Shown: positions 1 through 8,355, counted from the stretch's first letter. The stretch: DNA of 31,214 nucleotides from JBCDCE01 sp039182515 (GCA_039182515.1 JBCDCE010000046.1:1-31214), one strand, 5' to 3'. Notes: generated by a model from the letters alone, not told the origin. Translations and numbers: made by a program.

Positions 1-225
1 GACGGCCAAATCTTTGCTTGTATGGACGCTGAAGGGGGCATCTATCTGCGCATCAAAGGCCCTCTGGCCGCTGAGCTTGAACGCTCAGGCGCGGTACCGT
101 TTGAGATCACCAACTCGAAAACCGGCAAAACTCAACGCATGGGTTATTGGTCCTTGCCCGAAAGCGCGTTAGACCAACCCTCAGAGGCCTGCAGATTGGC
201 ACGGCTCGCAATCAAAGAGGGATGA
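1..225 (+). CDS. TfoX/Sxy N-terminal-domain family protein, C-terminal part (5' truncated by window edge)
   Basis: The frame is open from the first base, and the gene begins before the window. The visible 74 residues include a D-G-Q-I-F-A stretch, YLRIKGPLAAELERSGAVPF and a final MGYWSLPESALDQP followed by a short helix. That order matches the C-terminal half of the small TfoX N-terminal-domain family. Gammaproteobacterial TfoX/Sxy regulates competence; the stand-alone alphaproteobacterial versions have no well established role. The stop overlaps a possible ATG at 222 and lies 2 bases before the preferred tpiA start, so the two genes are probably co-transcribed. The family call rests on pattern memory of a partial protein. 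Confidence 0.6.
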   Translation, partial: DGQIFACMDAEGGIYLRIKGPLAAELERSGAVPFEITNSKTGKTQRMGYWSLPESALDQPSEACRLARLAIKEG

Positions 226-227
226 TC

Positions 228-977
228 ATGCGCCGCAAGCTTGCTGCTGGAAACTGGAAAATGAATGGGACCCAAGCCTCCCTCACCGAAGCCAGCAGCC
301 TGGCCGAAAGCTTCCACGAAAGCACCGTCGACATTCTCTTGTGCCCGCCCGCCACGTTGCTCAGCCGCTTAAAACCAACGCTTGGCAATAGCGCTGTTAC
401 CACAGGTGGGCAAACCTGCCACGCCCAAGTAACGGGCGCACATACTGGCGAGATTAGCGCGGAAATGCTCAAGGATGCAGGTGCAGACTACGTCATTTTA
501 GGCCACTCCGAGCGCCGCACCGATCAAGGCGAGCAAAACGATGAGATCCGAGAAAAGGCGGTCGCTGCACAAAAAGCTGGGCTTAAAGCCGTGATTTGCA
601 TCGGCGAAACCTTAGGCGAACGCGAGGCGCAAAACACGCTCGATATCTTGGGCGGCCAAATGTCGGGCTCCATCCCCGACAGCGCCACGGGCGAAAACCT
701 GGTTATTGCTTATGAGCCTGTTTGGGCCATTGGCACGGGTCTGACTCCAAGCTTGGATCAAATTGGCGAAGTGCATGATTTCATGCGCGCGCGCCTTGAA
801 CGTAGGTTCGGCGAAGGCGTGGGCCGCTCAGTGCGGCTGCTCTACGGCGGCTCGGTTAAACCCGGCAACGCTCACGACATCTTTGGCGTCTCCAACGTCG
901 ACGGCGCTCTGGTGGGCGGCGCAAGCCTTAAAGCTGAAGACTTCTCCGCCATCATTCGCGCGCTCGAGGCAGCCTAA
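228..977 (+). CDS. tpiA: Triosephosphate isomerase
   Basis: Cytoplasmic glycolysis/gluconeogenesis enzyme interconverting dihydroxyacetone phosphate and glyceraldehyde 3-phosphate. It is 249 residues, the usual length. Catalytic features are all visible: Lys11 in GNWKMNG, His93 in LGHSERR, Glu163 in AYEPVWAIGTG, and the C-terminal phosphate-binding YGGSVKPGN and GALVGGASL. I chose ATG 228 because AGAGG at 216-220 sits 7 bases upstream and the family begins MRRKLAAGNWK. ATG 222, which overlaps the previous stop, leaves no room for a ribosome binding site. An upstream in-frame start at 147 would overlap the TfoX-like gene and adds nothing family-like. Confidence 0.97.
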   Translation: MRRKLAAGNWKMNGTQASLTEASSLAESFHESTVDILLCPPATLLSRLKPTLGNSAVTTGGQTCHAQVTGAHTGEISAEMLKDAGADYVILGHSERRTDQGEQNDEIREKAVAAQKAGLKAVICIGETLGEREAQNTLDILGGQMSGSIPDSATGENLVIAYEPVWAIGTGLTPSLDQIGEVHDFMRARLERRFGEGVGRSVRLLYGGSVKPGNAHDIFGVSNVDGALVGGASLKAEDFSAIIRALEAA

Positions 978-993
978 AAGGCACGCTCCTCTT

Positions 994-1023
994 TTTCTTG
1001 GCGAAAATACTCCCGCCGGAGGC
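994..1023. repeat. Dispersed intergenic repeat, copy 1 (ACTCCCGCCGGAGG element)
   Basis: The bases after tpiA contain TTTCTTGGCG followed by AAATACTCCCGCCGGAGGC. The same arrangement recurs at 23183-23213 after dnaB, with 19 identical bases at the 3' side and a near-identical T-rich lead-in. The core CTCC-CGCC-GGAG can fold into a small hairpin. Both copies lie just downstream of a plus-strand gene and in the same orientation. From memory, this kind of element is widespread in Roseobacter-group intergenic DNA. Function unknown. Confidence 0.6.
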
Positions 1024-1041
1024 CCAATTAACACTTCACCG

Positions 1042-1059
1042 GCGGGCCATTAGGCCCGC
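1042..1059. terminator. Possible terminator hairpin downstream of tpiA
   Basis: GCGGGCC at 1042-1048 and GGCCCGC at 1053-1059 form a perfect 7-bp stem with an ATTA loop. The trailing sequence is TTAATTCAT rather than a clean T-run, so it is a weak intrinsic terminator at best. It lies between tpiA and the P450 gene. Confidence 0.45.
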
Positions 1060-1088
1060 TTAATTCATAACTGGCCAGAGGCTCTCCT

Positions 1089-2252
1089 ATTCCCCCTCTT
1101 TTCTCACAAAACCCAAACGATCCCACCTTTAATGCCGATCCTTATCCGGCCTATGCAAAGATGCGCGCTGAGGGGGATTTCGTTTATTGGCAAGAGTATT
1201 CTTGCCTGGCGGCCTGCTCTCATCGCGCGGTGCACAAGCTTTTAAGGGATCGCAACTTTGGCCGCGAACAGCCCCAATCAAACCCGCCCGCGCATCTGCA
1301 AACCTTCTATGCCCTTGAGGCCAACTCGATGCTCGAGCGCGAAGCGCCTTTGCACACACGCCTGCGCAAATTGGTTCTGCATGCCTTCACCACAAGGCGG
1401 ATCAAAAGCCTAGCACCAGAGATCGAAAGGCTCTGTCACGCACTTTTGGACGAGATCCAAGCCCCCCAGTTTGATCTCTTGCAAGCCTATGCCACACCGC
1501 TGCCCGTGCGCATCATTGCGCGCTTGCTCGGCGTGCCGGAAAGCGCTGCAACCGATCTTTTAGCTTGGTCGCATGCCATGGTGGGGATGTATCAAGCCAA
1601 CCGCACCCGCGCGATGGAAGACGAAGCAGAAGCGGCCGCGAAGGCCTTCCAAACCTTCTTGCGAAACTATATCGTCAAACGCCGGCGCGCCCCCAAAGAC
1701 GACCTGCTCAGCCATCTCATCAAAGCTGAAGAAGACGGCGAACGGCTCAGCGAAAACGAGACGATCTCAACCTGTATCTTACTGCTCAACGCGGGCCACG
1801 AAGCCACCGTGCACACCATGGGCAACGGGGTCGCTGCCCTCTTGGGCAACAACATCCGCAGGTCAGATGCAGGCGTGGTGGAAGAGGTCTTGCGCTACGA
1901 TCCGCCGCTGCATCTTTTCATGCGCTGGTGCCATACGTCCACCACGGTTTTTGAGCATCGCTTTGAGCCAAGCGACCAAGTTGCCCTTTTACTCGGAAGC
2001 GCCAATCGTGACGCGAGCGTTTTCGCCAAAGCGGATCGCTTTGACCCCACGCGCGCATCTGGAAGTCTGGTCTCATTTGGCGGCGGTGTGCACTTTTGCC
2101 TAGGCCATGCGCTGGCCCGACTTGAGCTCGACATCGGCCTCAAGGTCTTATTTGATCGCATGCCGGATCTGCGGCTTGCCGGGGACCCACACTACAAACT
2201 GGCCTATCATTTCCACGGGCTCGAGACCCTTATGGTGTCGCGTGGCTTTTAA
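1089..2252 (+). CDS. Cytochrome P450 (probable ATT initiation codon)
   Basis: Heme-thiolate monooxygenase, soluble bacterial type, 387 residues from the proposed start. Visible motifs: I-helix oxygen-activation AGHEAT, K-helix ExxR (EEVLRY), and the heme-ligand loop FGGGVHFCLG with Cys near residue 337. The first ATG (1161) would remove the family-like N-terminal FNADPYPAYAKMRAEGD segment and has no clear ribosome site. The frame is open back to the TAA at 1068-1070, with no ATG, GTG or TTG in that stretch. ATT at 1089 is preceded by AGAGG (1077-1081) at 7 bases and gives an N-terminus IPPLFSQNPNDP, close to the ProProThr/Leu-Ser-Gln start I recall for Roseobacter P450s. Substrate and redox partners are not indicated. 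It converges on the Lrp gene with only 8 bases between. Confidence 0.88.
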   Translation: MPPLFSQNPNDPTFNADPYPAYAKMRAEGDFVYWQEYSCLAACSHRAVHKLLRDRNFGREQPQSNPPAHLQTFYALEANSMLEREAPLHTRLRKLVLHAFTTRRIKSLAPEIERLCHALLDEIQAPQFDLLQAYATPLPVRIIARLLGVPESAATDLLAWSHAMVGMYQANRTRAMEDEAEAAAKAFQTFLRNYIVKRRRAPKDDLLSHLIKAEEDGERLSENETISTCILLLNAGHEATVHTMGNGVAALLGNNIRRSDAGVVEEVLRYDPPLHLFMRWCHTSTTVFEHRFEPSDQVALLLGSANRDASVFAKADRFDPTRASGSLVSFGGGVHFCLGHALARLELDIGLKVLFDRMPDLRLAGDPHYKLAYHFHGLETLMVSRGF

Positions 2253-2260
2253 ATGCCAAG

Positions 2261-2722
2261 TTAAAGCGCAAGCGCCTGCGTGGACTTAATTTCTTCCATG
2301 CTCAGCAAAGCCGTGACGTTAAAAATCCGCACTTCTTGGATGAGCGATTGGTAGAACGCATCATAAGCGCGCGCGTTCTTAACGCGCACTTTAAGGATAT
2401 AGTCGATATCTCCCGCCAAACGGTGCGCCTCTTGCACTTCGGGCTTGGATTTCAAAGCCGCCAGAAATGTGTTTTGCCACTCTGCCTCGTGTTCAGAGGT
2501 CCGCACCAACACGAAAAAACAGGCCTCAAAGCCTAGGAGGTCGGCATCGAGCCGTGCGGTCTGTGTGCCAATGACACCCGCTTCGCGCATCTTGCGAATC
2601 CGGTTCCAAACAGGGGTCTTAGACGCGCCCACAAGGCTGGCAATCTCGTCCAGCGAGAGGCTCGCGTCCGTTTGCAGTTGGATCAAGATTTTCCGGTCCG
2701 TCTCATCAAGCGAATAAACCAC
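2261..2722 (-). CDS. Lrp/AsnC-family transcriptional regulator
   Basis: DNA-binding regulator of 153 residues from GTG 2722. The N-terminal winged helix-turn-helix reads DETDRKILIQLQTDASLSLDEIASLVGAS in two parts, with the recognition helix around SKTPVWNRIRKMREAGVI. The C-terminal half is a RAM/AsnC effector and oligomerisation domain (GDIDYILKVRVKNARAYDAF). GTG 2722 is preferred because GGAG lies 8 bases upstream and the family starts a few residues before LDETDRK; the longer TTG 2755 version adds 11 non-family residues. It is transcribed divergently from the cysG-cysI-cysH operon, so control of sulfur assimilation is a reasonable inference. The ligand, cysteine or another amino acid, cannot be read from sequence. 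Confidence 0.92.
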   Translation of the reverse strand: MVYSLDETDRKILIQLQTDASLSLDEIASLVGASKTPVWNRIRKMREAGVIGTQTARLDADLLGFEACFFVLVRTSEHEAEWQNTFLAALKSKPEVQEAHRLAGDIDYILKVRVKNARAYDAFYQSLIQEVRIFNVTALLSMEEIKSTQALAL

Positions 2723-2752
2723 TGCGCTTTCTCCATTTTTGACAATGCTATC

Positions 2753-2824
2753 CAATATCCGCCGACATTTTGGAACATAGTTCTTATTTATCAGCCTATA
2801 TGGTCAAAATACGGAACAATATCC
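2753..2824. promoter_or_regulatory. Divergent lrp/cysG promoter region with direct repeats
   Basis: The 137-bp AT-rich gap between the regulator and cysG holds two exact CAATATCC copies (2753-2760 and 2817-2824). It also holds two GGAACA copies (2772-2777 and 2813-2818), 41 bp apart. Lrp-type proteins bind several degenerate AT-rich sites near their own promoters, so these are candidate operator parts. No unambiguous -35/-10 pair was assigned. Confidence 0.35.
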
Positions 2825-2859
2825 TATATTTCAATGAGATTTGAACTGGGGCCCGTCTC

Positions 2860-4278
2860 ATGCAGCACTTTCCGATCTTTATGGCCGTTGCGGGTCGCAG
2901 AATTGTCCTATCGGGCGGCGGCGACGCTGCTTTGGCAAAGCTACGTCTTTTGATGAAAACGGAAGCCCATATCACGGTCTTTGCTGCGGACCCAAACGCA
3001 ACGCTTATGGACTGGGCCGAGGCTGGCAAACTGCGCTTGGTGACCCGCGCGCTAGAGCCTGGCGACGCTATGTGCGCCGTGCTCTTTTACGCCGCGAATG
3101 AAGACGAGGCCGAAGACGCACGTGTGGCCCGGCTTGCTGCCGCGGATGGCGCCTTGGTCAATGTGGTGGACAACCTTGCAGACAGCGCCTTTATCACGCC
3201 CGCAATCGTCGACAGGGATCCAGTGACGGTTGCAATCGGCACGGAAGGTGCGGCCCCTGTTCTTGCGCGCTCAATCAAGGCGGACCTCGAAGCGCGTCTG
3301 CCTCGCGACCTGGGAACCCTGGCGAAGATCGGCAAAGCCTTCCGCAAAGTCGTCGAGATCCTGCCCATGGGACGGGCCCGGCGCGACTTCTGGGCTGACT
3401 ACTACTTCAAAGACGGCCCAAAAGCATTTGAGGTCGGAAACGAGACCGGCGCTAAAACAGTTCTACAAGACTTGCTCGACGCGCATCTGGCCAAAACAGA
3501 CCGTCCCGGCCATGTGGATTTTGTCGGCGCTGGCCCGGGTGACCCGGACCTCTTAACGCTCAAAGCCCGCAAAGCGCTCGATGCCGCGGATGTTGTCGTC
3601 TACGACCGACTCGTGACGCCCGAAATCCTTGAATTGGCGCGCCGCGAAGCGCTTATGATTGATGTGGGCAAAGAAGGCTTTGGCCCCTCCACCGCGCAAT
3701 CCGATATCAACGCGCTTTTGGTCGAGCATGCGCAAAACGGCGCGCAAGTGGTGCGATTAAAATCTGGCGATCCAACCGTTTTTGGGCGGCTCGATGAAGA
3801 AACAGAGGTGCTTGAACAAGCTGAGGTCTCTTTTGCTGTAATCCCAGGCATCACGGCTGTCAGCGCCGCAGCCGCGGGCTTGGGAAAGAGCCTAACACGG
3901 CGCGGGCGCAACTCGTCGCTTCAACTTCTCACCGGGCATGACACCAAGGGCTTTACCGATCATGATTGGAAACGTCTGAGCCGTGAGGGCGAGGTTGCCG
4001 CCATTTACATGGGCAAGCGCGCCGCGCGCTATATTCAAGGCCGCTTGCTGATGTTTGGCGCAGACCCCCAGACCCCTGTGACCGTGATCGAGAATGTCTC
4101 GCGCGCTGACGAACGCCGCCTCGTGACCCAACTCGGGCAACTCAGCGACACACTCACAAAAGCCAATTTAAAGGGCCCTGCCGTTATGATCTATGGCATC
4201 GATGGCAGACAAGCCGCCCTTTCTGAGGCGCTTGAGCCACCCCATGGCGCCATTCAAGTTCAAGAAGGAGCGCTCTGA
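2860..4278 (+). CDS. cysG: Siroheme synthase (multifunctional CysG)
   Basis: Makes siroheme, the prosthetic group of the sulfite reductase two genes downstream, from uroporphyrinogen III. It is 472 residues, full length for the fused enzyme. The N-terminal third is the NAD-dependent precorrin-2 dehydrogenase/ferrochelatase: LSGGGDAALAKLRLL Rossmann loop at 17-31, NVVDNLADSAFITPA, then a helical linker. From about residue 218 comes the SAM-dependent uroporphyrinogen III C-methyltransferase: VDFVGAGPGDPDLLTLKA, VVYDRLV, LKSGDPTVFGR, VIPGITAVSAAAA and YMGK. The start ATG 2860 has no strong ribosome site, but the next residues (MQHFPIF) match the family start. Its stop overlaps the next start as TGATG. 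Confidence 0.95.
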   Translation: MQHFPIFMAVAGRRIVLSGGGDAALAKLRLLMKTEAHITVFAADPNATLMDWAEAGKLRLVTRALEPGDAMCAVLFYAANEDEAEDARVARLAAADGALVNVVDNLADSAFITPAIVDRDPVTVAIGTEGAAPVLARSIKADLEARLPRDLGTLAKIGKAFRKVVEILPMGRARRDFWADYYFKDGPKAFEVGNETGAKTVLQDLLDAHLAKTDRPGHVDFVGAGPGDPDLLTLKARKALDAADVVVYDRLVTPEILELARREALMIDVGKEGFGPSTAQSDINALLVEHAQNGAQVVRLKSGDPTVFGRLDEETEVLEQAEVSFAVIPGITAVSAAAAGLGKSLTRRGRNSSLQLLTGHDTKGFTDHDWKRLSREGEVAAIYMGKRAARYIQGRLLMFGADPQTPVTVIENVSRADERRLVTQLGQLSDTLTKANLKGPAVMIYGIDGRQAALSEALEPPHGAIQVQEGAL

Positions 4279-4580
4279 TGCCCCGTGCTTTCACCCCCAA
4301 GGTTGTGACCGCCAATGATCTAAAGCTTGGTGATGTCATCTATCTCACCCAAGACGACCAATGGTCACGAGCGCTCCGCGAGGCGGAATTGATCGAAGAC
4401 GAGGCCGTGGCACAGCTGCGCTTGCTCCATGCGCAAAGCCAGCCTGGCCAGGTGGTCGGCGCGTATTTGATGGACGCGGCAAAGGGCGAAGACGGCCCCG
4501 AGCCCAAGCATTTCCGCGAAGATTTCCGGCGCACCGGCCCCTCGAATTACAATCACGGCAAACAAGCGGAGCAAGTTTAA
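4278..4580 (+). CDS. DUF2849 protein of the sulfite reductase operon
   Basis: Small 100-residue soluble protein with the DUF2849 pattern: PKVVTANDLKLGDVIYL near the N-terminus, a QWSRALREAELIED stretch and a C-terminal HFREDFRRTGPSNY. It overlaps cysG by one base and the cysI start by one base (TAATG), indicating tight translational coupling. DUF2849 genes repeatedly sit beside siroheme-dependent sulfite reductase in alphaproteobacteria. The biochemical role is not established; an accessory or stabilising role for the reductase is inference. Confidence 0.85.
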   Translation: MPRAFTPKVVTANDLKLGDVIYLTQDDQWSRALREAELIEDEAVAQLRLLHAQSQPGQVVGAYLMDAAKGEDGPEPKHFREDFRRTGPSNYNHGKQAEQV

Positions 4581-6244
4581 TGTATCGCTACACCGAATTT
4601 GACCAAGCCTTTTTAGCCGAGCGCAACGCCCAGTTTCGCGCCCAAGTGGAGCGCCGTTTGGACGGCTCTTTGACCGAAGATGAGTTCAAACCCCTTCGGT
4701 TGATGAACGGGCTCTATTTGCAGCTGCACGCCTATATGCTGCGTGTGGCGGTGCCCTACGGCACGCTCAACTCTGCGCAAATGACCAAACTTGCCGAGAT
4801 CGCCGACCGCTGGGACAAAGGCTATGGGCATTTCACAACACGCCAAAACATCCAATACAACTGGCCCAAGCTGCAAGATGTACCCGACATTCTGGACGCT
4901 TTGGCGGAAGTTGAGATGCATGCCATCCAAACCTCCGGCAATACGATCCGAAACGTGACAGCCGATCACTTTGCAGGTGCTGCGGCCGACGAGATCCTCG
5001 ATCCAAGGCCTTACGCAGAGCTCTTGCGGCAATGGTCCACGGATCACCCCGAGTTTCAGTTCTTGCCGCGGAAATTCAAAATTGCCGTAACGGGCTCTGA
5101 AATTGATCGGGCCGTGACAAAGGCCCATGACATTGGGCTTCGAGCGGTTTTGCGCGAGGGCCAGGTTGGCTTTGAAGTGATCGTCGGCGGTGGGCTGGGC
5201 CGCACGCCTATGATTGGCAAAGTGGTGCGCGAGTTCCTGCCTTTGGCAGATTTGCTGCCCTATATGGAAGCGGTTGTCAGCGTCTGGAACATCTTGGGAC
5301 GGCGCGACAACAAGTATAAATCGCGGATCAAGATCACGGTGCATGAGCATGGGATCGACGATATTCGCGCCCGGATCGAGACGCGCTTTGAAGAGATCAA
5401 GCCCGGCTTTGAAGGTGCGGATCTGGCCTTACTCAAAGAGATTGAAGCGGGCTTTGCCGCCCCTGATTGGGTCCAGGCCGGCACAGGTGGCTTTGAGGCC
5501 CATCTCGCAGCAAACCCTGCGTTTAAAGCGTGGTGTGACACCAACCTTCACGACCACAAGGCTGAAGGATACGCGATTGTGTCCGTTTCGCTGAAGAAAC
5601 CCGGCGCAACACCCGGCGACGCAAGTTCTGATCAAATGCGCGCCCTTGCTGACCTCGCCAAAACCTACGGGCACGACGAGTTGCGGATCTCGCACGAGCA
5701 AAACGTGAATTTGCCGCATGTGCGCAAAGCCCATTTGCCCGCTGTTTACGCCGCGCTGCGTAAAGCCGACCTTGCAACGGCCAATATTGGGCTCATCTCC
5801 GATATTATCGCCTGCCCCGGCATGGACTACTGCGCACTTGCCACAGCGCGCTCCATCCCGATTGCCCAAGAGATCGCGACGCGCTTTGAAGAGTTGGGCT
5901 TTGAGCACGATATCGGCGCGCTCAAAATCAAAATTTCAGGCTGCATCAATGCTTGCGGGCACCACCATGTGGGCCACATCGGCATTCTGGGCCTCGATCG
6001 CGCGGGCGTGGAGAATTACCAAATCACACTTGGCGGTGACGGCACAGAAAATGCGGCCATCGGCGAGCGTGCGGGCCCCGGCTTTAGCGCCGAAGAGATC
6101 ATTCCGGCGGTCGAGCGGCTGGTCCTGGCCTATCTTGATCTGCGCAAGTCTCGCGACGAGGCTTTTTTAGAGGCTTACAAGCGCTTAGGGGCAGCCCCTT
6201 TCAAAGCCGCTCTTTACCCTGAGGCAAAAGCCAATGCCGCTTGA
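4580..6244 (+). CDS. cysI: Siroheme/4Fe-4S sulfite (nitrite/sulfite) reductase
   Basis: Six-electron reduction of sulfite to sulfide in assimilatory sulfur metabolism, in the cytoplasm. It is 554 residues, with two ferredoxin-like halves followed by siroheme-binding repeats. The four cluster/siroheme cysteines are C412 and C418 (CPGMDYC) and C455 and C459 (GCINACGHHHVG). ATG 4580 is chosen because GGAG at 4568-4571 sits 8 bases upstream and the protein begins MYRYTEFDQAFLAERN as in relatives; the frame opens further upstream but inside DUF2849. The cysG, cysH and fpr context favours sulfite over nitrite. Electrons probably come from ferredoxin via the reductase at 7419, because no CysJ-type flavoprotein is present. 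Confidence 0.95.
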   Translation: MYRYTEFDQAFLAERNAQFRAQVERRLDGSLTEDEFKPLRLMNGLYLQLHAYMLRVAVPYGTLNSAQMTKLAEIADRWDKGYGHFTTRQNIQYNWPKLQDVPDILDALAEVEMHAIQTSGNTIRNVTADHFAGAAADEILDPRPYAELLRQWSTDHPEFQFLPRKFKIAVTGSEIDRAVTKAHDIGLRAVLREGQVGFEVIVGGGLGRTPMIGKVVREFLPLADLLPYMEAVVSVWNILGRRDNKYKSRIKITVHEHGIDDIRARIETRFEEIKPGFEGADLALLKEIEAGFAAPDWVQAGTGGFEAHLAANPAFKAWCDTNLHDHKAEGYAIVSVSLKKPGATPGDASSDQMRALADLAKTYGHDELRISHEQNVNLPHVRKAHLPAVYAALRKADLATANIGLISDIIACPGMDYCALATARSIPIAQEIATRFEELGFEHDIGALKIKISGCINACGHHHVGHIGILGLDRAGVENYQITLGGDGTENAAIGERAGPGFSAEEIIPAVERLVLAYLDLRKSRDEAFLEAYKRLGAAPFKAALYPEAKANAA

Positions 6245-6947
6245 CGCAACCCCTGTGCGCCCCCCAGTTTTGGAGCGCGCTCTGAGTGATCCCTTGCTTG
6301 GCAAAGTGGCGCTTGTGTCATCCTTTGGCGCAGATGCGGTTGTGCTCTTGCATATGGTGAGCGAGCTCGATCCAAACCTACCGGTTTTAATGATCGATAC
6401 AGAGATGCTCTTTGATCAAACCTTGGACTATCAGCGTGAGGTTTCTGCCAAGCTTGGCCTGACAAATGTTCAGATTTTTCGGGCGCCGCGCGCTGAGCTT
6501 TTAATCCAGGACGCCGACAGCATTTTGCATGTTTATGACCCGGATGCTTGCTGCGCTTTGCGCAAAACCGAGCCTTTGCAAAAAGCACTTGCGCCGTACA
6601 ACACCTGGATCACAGGGCGCAGACGGGATCAAACGCCCGAGCGCGCAAAGGTGAAACCAGTCGAACTCGATGCGTTCGGACGCGTGAAGCTGAGCCCTCT
6701 TGTAGATTGGAGCGCGCAAGATGTCTCCGACTACATCCAGGCCCATCAATTGCCCCGTCATCCATTGGTAAAGGACGGATATCTTTCCATAGGATGTGCG
6801 CCTTGCACCACGCCTGTTTCGGACAAAGAGGACCCTCGGGCCGGGCGCTGGCGCGGACGTGCGAAAACCGAATGCGGCATCCATCTCAAACCGAAAGGCC
6901 ATAGTAGCGGCGCTGCCCGTGAGATGGCCAGCGAAAGGCAACTGTGA
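6234..6947 (+). CDS. cysH: Assimilatory adenylyl-sulfate (APS) reductase, CysH family
   Basis: Reduces activated sulfate to sulfite just upstream of CysI. It is 237 residues. The PP-loop reads VALVSSFGADAVVLLHM. A Cys pair C106-C107 (DACCALRK) and a second pair C188/C191 (GCAPC) are the 4Fe-4S ligands typical of APS-type reductases, which distinguishes it from the cluster-free PAPS enzyme of enterobacteria. The catalytic cysteine is C214 in ECGIHLK near the C-terminus. It overlaps the cysI end by 11 bases with GAGG at 6221-6224. The APS rather than PAPS assignment follows from the cysteine pattern (established for the family). Confidence 0.94.
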   Translation: MPLDATPVRPPVLERALSDPLLGKVALVSSFGADAVVLLHMVSELDPNLPVLMIDTEMLFDQTLDYQREVSAKLGLTNVQIFRAPRAELLIQDADSILHVYDPDACCALRKTEPLQKALAPYNTWITGRRRDQTPERAKVKPVELDAFGRVKLSPLVDWSAQDVSDYIQAHQLPRHPLVKDGYLSIGCAPCTTPVSDKEDPRAGRWRGRAKTECGIHLKPKGHSSGAAREMASERQL

Positions 6948-7372
6948 TGACCCAGATTGTGCGTGACACAGGATTTCACTCAGACGATTGGACCAAAGGC
7001 TTCTGCGCGCCTGAGGCTGCCAATGATTGCGCAGCGCTCGATTTGCCCTCAGACGCAGACGTTGAGCTTTTTCACAACCGCTTGAGCGGTGTCGAGATGA
7101 TCCGTGTGGATTTCCCGTCTTTTGCGGATGGGCGCGGCTTTACCATCGCGGCCCAATTGCGGCGCATGGGCTTTAAAGGTCGCCTGCGGGCCGCAGGCCA
7201 CGTGATTGCGGATCAATACGCCATGGCGCGCCGTGCGGGTTTTGACGAGGTTGAAATCTCGCAAGACCTGGCAGAGCGCCAGCCTGAAGCGCAATGGCTG
7301 CGCCGGGCCAATTGGACACAGCACAATTATCAAGCGCGCCTGAAAAGCCGCGTAGTTTCCGCCGCGAAATAA
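6947..7372 (+). CDS. DUF934 protein of the sulfate-reduction operon
   Basis: About 141 residues. It carries the DUF934 features: a central VEMIRVDFPSFADGRGF block, AAQLRRMGFKGRLRAAGHV, DQYAMARRAGFDEVEI and a basic C-terminus. This family is found next to cysI/cysH in many proteobacteria and is often labelled an oxidoreductase-associated protein; no activity has been proved to my knowledge. The start used is ATG 6947, overlapping the cysH stop (TGATG); GTG 6944 one codon earlier is equally possible. Confidence 0.88.
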   Translation: MTQIVRDTGFHSDDWTKGFCAPEAANDCAALDLPSDADVELFHNRLSGVEMIRVDFPSFADGRGFTIAAQLRRMGFKGRLRAAGHVIADQYAMARRAGFDEVEISQDLAERQPEAQWLRRANWTQHNYQARLKSRVVSAAK

Positions 7373-7418
7373 GCAGAAAAGGGTTGCGCAAAGTGTCAAC
7401 TTTGCGTGACAAGTAGAC

Positions 7419-8303
7419 ATGACAGAAATGAGCCCTTTACCAAAAGCTTCAACAAATCCTGTGACCGATACCGTGACTGCCTCTGAAACGACCGCAAAAC
7501 CGACCTTGCCCGACGCGCAAACCGTCACAGAGGTCAAACATTATACGGACCGGCTGTTTTCGTTCCGCACCACCCGGCCTGCCTCTTTGCGCTTTCGCTC
7601 CGGCGAGTTTGTGATGATTGGGCTCATGGGCGATGTGAACCCCAAAACGGGTAAGCAAAAACCTTTGCTGCGCGCCTATTCGATCGCATCTCCTTCCTGG
7701 GATGAGGAACTTGAGTTTTATTCGATCAAAGTGCCCGATGGCCCGCTGACCTCCAAACTCCAGCACATCAAGCCAGGCGACGAGGTGATTTTGCGGCCCA
7801 AGCCGGTTGGCACTCTGGTGCATGACGCGCTCTTGCCCGGCAAACGCCTCTGGCTCTTCTCGACAGGAACAGGCTTTGCGCCTTTCTCATCGCTTCTGCG
7901 CGATCCAGAGACTTTCGAGCGCTTTGAGCAGGTGATCGTGACCCATACATGTCGCGGCGCCCAAGAGCTCACCTATAGCCGTAAGCTTGTTGACTACATC
8001 CGCAACGACGAGATGATGGGCGAATTGCTCGGTGAAGAGAACATCAAAAAGCTGGTCTATTACCCAACAACAACGCAAGAAGAGAGCCCTGTTATGGGGC
8101 GGATCACAACCCTTTTGGAAAGTGGTCAACTTCTGCAAGAGCTTGGGATTGATAAGCTGTCGCCAGAGACCGATCGCGCCATGATTTGTGGCTCTATGGG
8201 CCTGAACTTGGATCTCAAAAAGATCCTCGAAGACAATGGCTTAGAGGAAGGCGCTAATTCCGATCCGAAGCACTTTGTGGTCGAGAAAGCTTTCGTCGGG
8301 TAA
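7419..8303 (+). CDS. fpr: Ferredoxin-NADP+ reductase
   Basis: FAD enzyme passing electrons between NADPH and ferredoxin, 294 residues. The FAD-binding RAYSIAS motif follows an ordinary N-terminal barrel, then comes the NADP-binding STGTGFAPFSSLL and a C-terminal aromatic end (FVVEKAFVG) typical of the bacterial Fpr subclass. An extra N-terminal stretch of about 25 Thr/Ala/Pro-rich residues precedes the barrel; a later start is possible, but no better site is visible. It follows DUF934 by 46 bases, so it may be part of the operon and supply reduced ferredoxin to CysI. That link is inferred from context. A strong hairpin follows the gene. Confidence 0.92.
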   Translation: MTEMSPLPKASTNPVTDTVTASETTAKPTLPDAQTVTEVKHYTDRLFSFRTTRPASLRFRSGEFVMIGLMGDVNPKTGKQKPLLRAYSIASPSWDEELEFYSIKVPDGPLTSKLQHIKPGDEVILRPKPVGTLVHDALLPGKRLWLFSTGTGFAPFSSLLRDPETFERFEQVIVTHTCRGAQELTYSRKLVDYIRNDEMMGELLGEENIKKLVYYPTTTQEESPVMGRITTLLESGQLLQELGIDKLSPETDRAMICGSMGLNLDLKKILEDNGLEEGANSDPKHFVVEKAFVG

Positions 8304-8307
8304 GGAG

Positions 8308-8335
8308 TGTTGAGGCAGGCCGTCCTGCCTCAACA
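8308..8335. terminator. Intrinsic terminator between fpr and the repeat-protein gene
   Basis: A perfect 12-bp stem, TGTTGAGGCAGG paired with CCTGCCTCAACA, closes a four-base loop (8320-8323) and is followed by GGTTTTGGG. It lies between the convergent ends of fpr and the minus-strand gene ending at 8356 and could act in both directions. Confidence 0.8.
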
Positions 8336-8355
8336 GGTTTTGGGTCTGGTGTCTC

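Noticed and set aside
4613..5350. 245-residue minus-strand frame
   Set aside because: Shadow of cysI.
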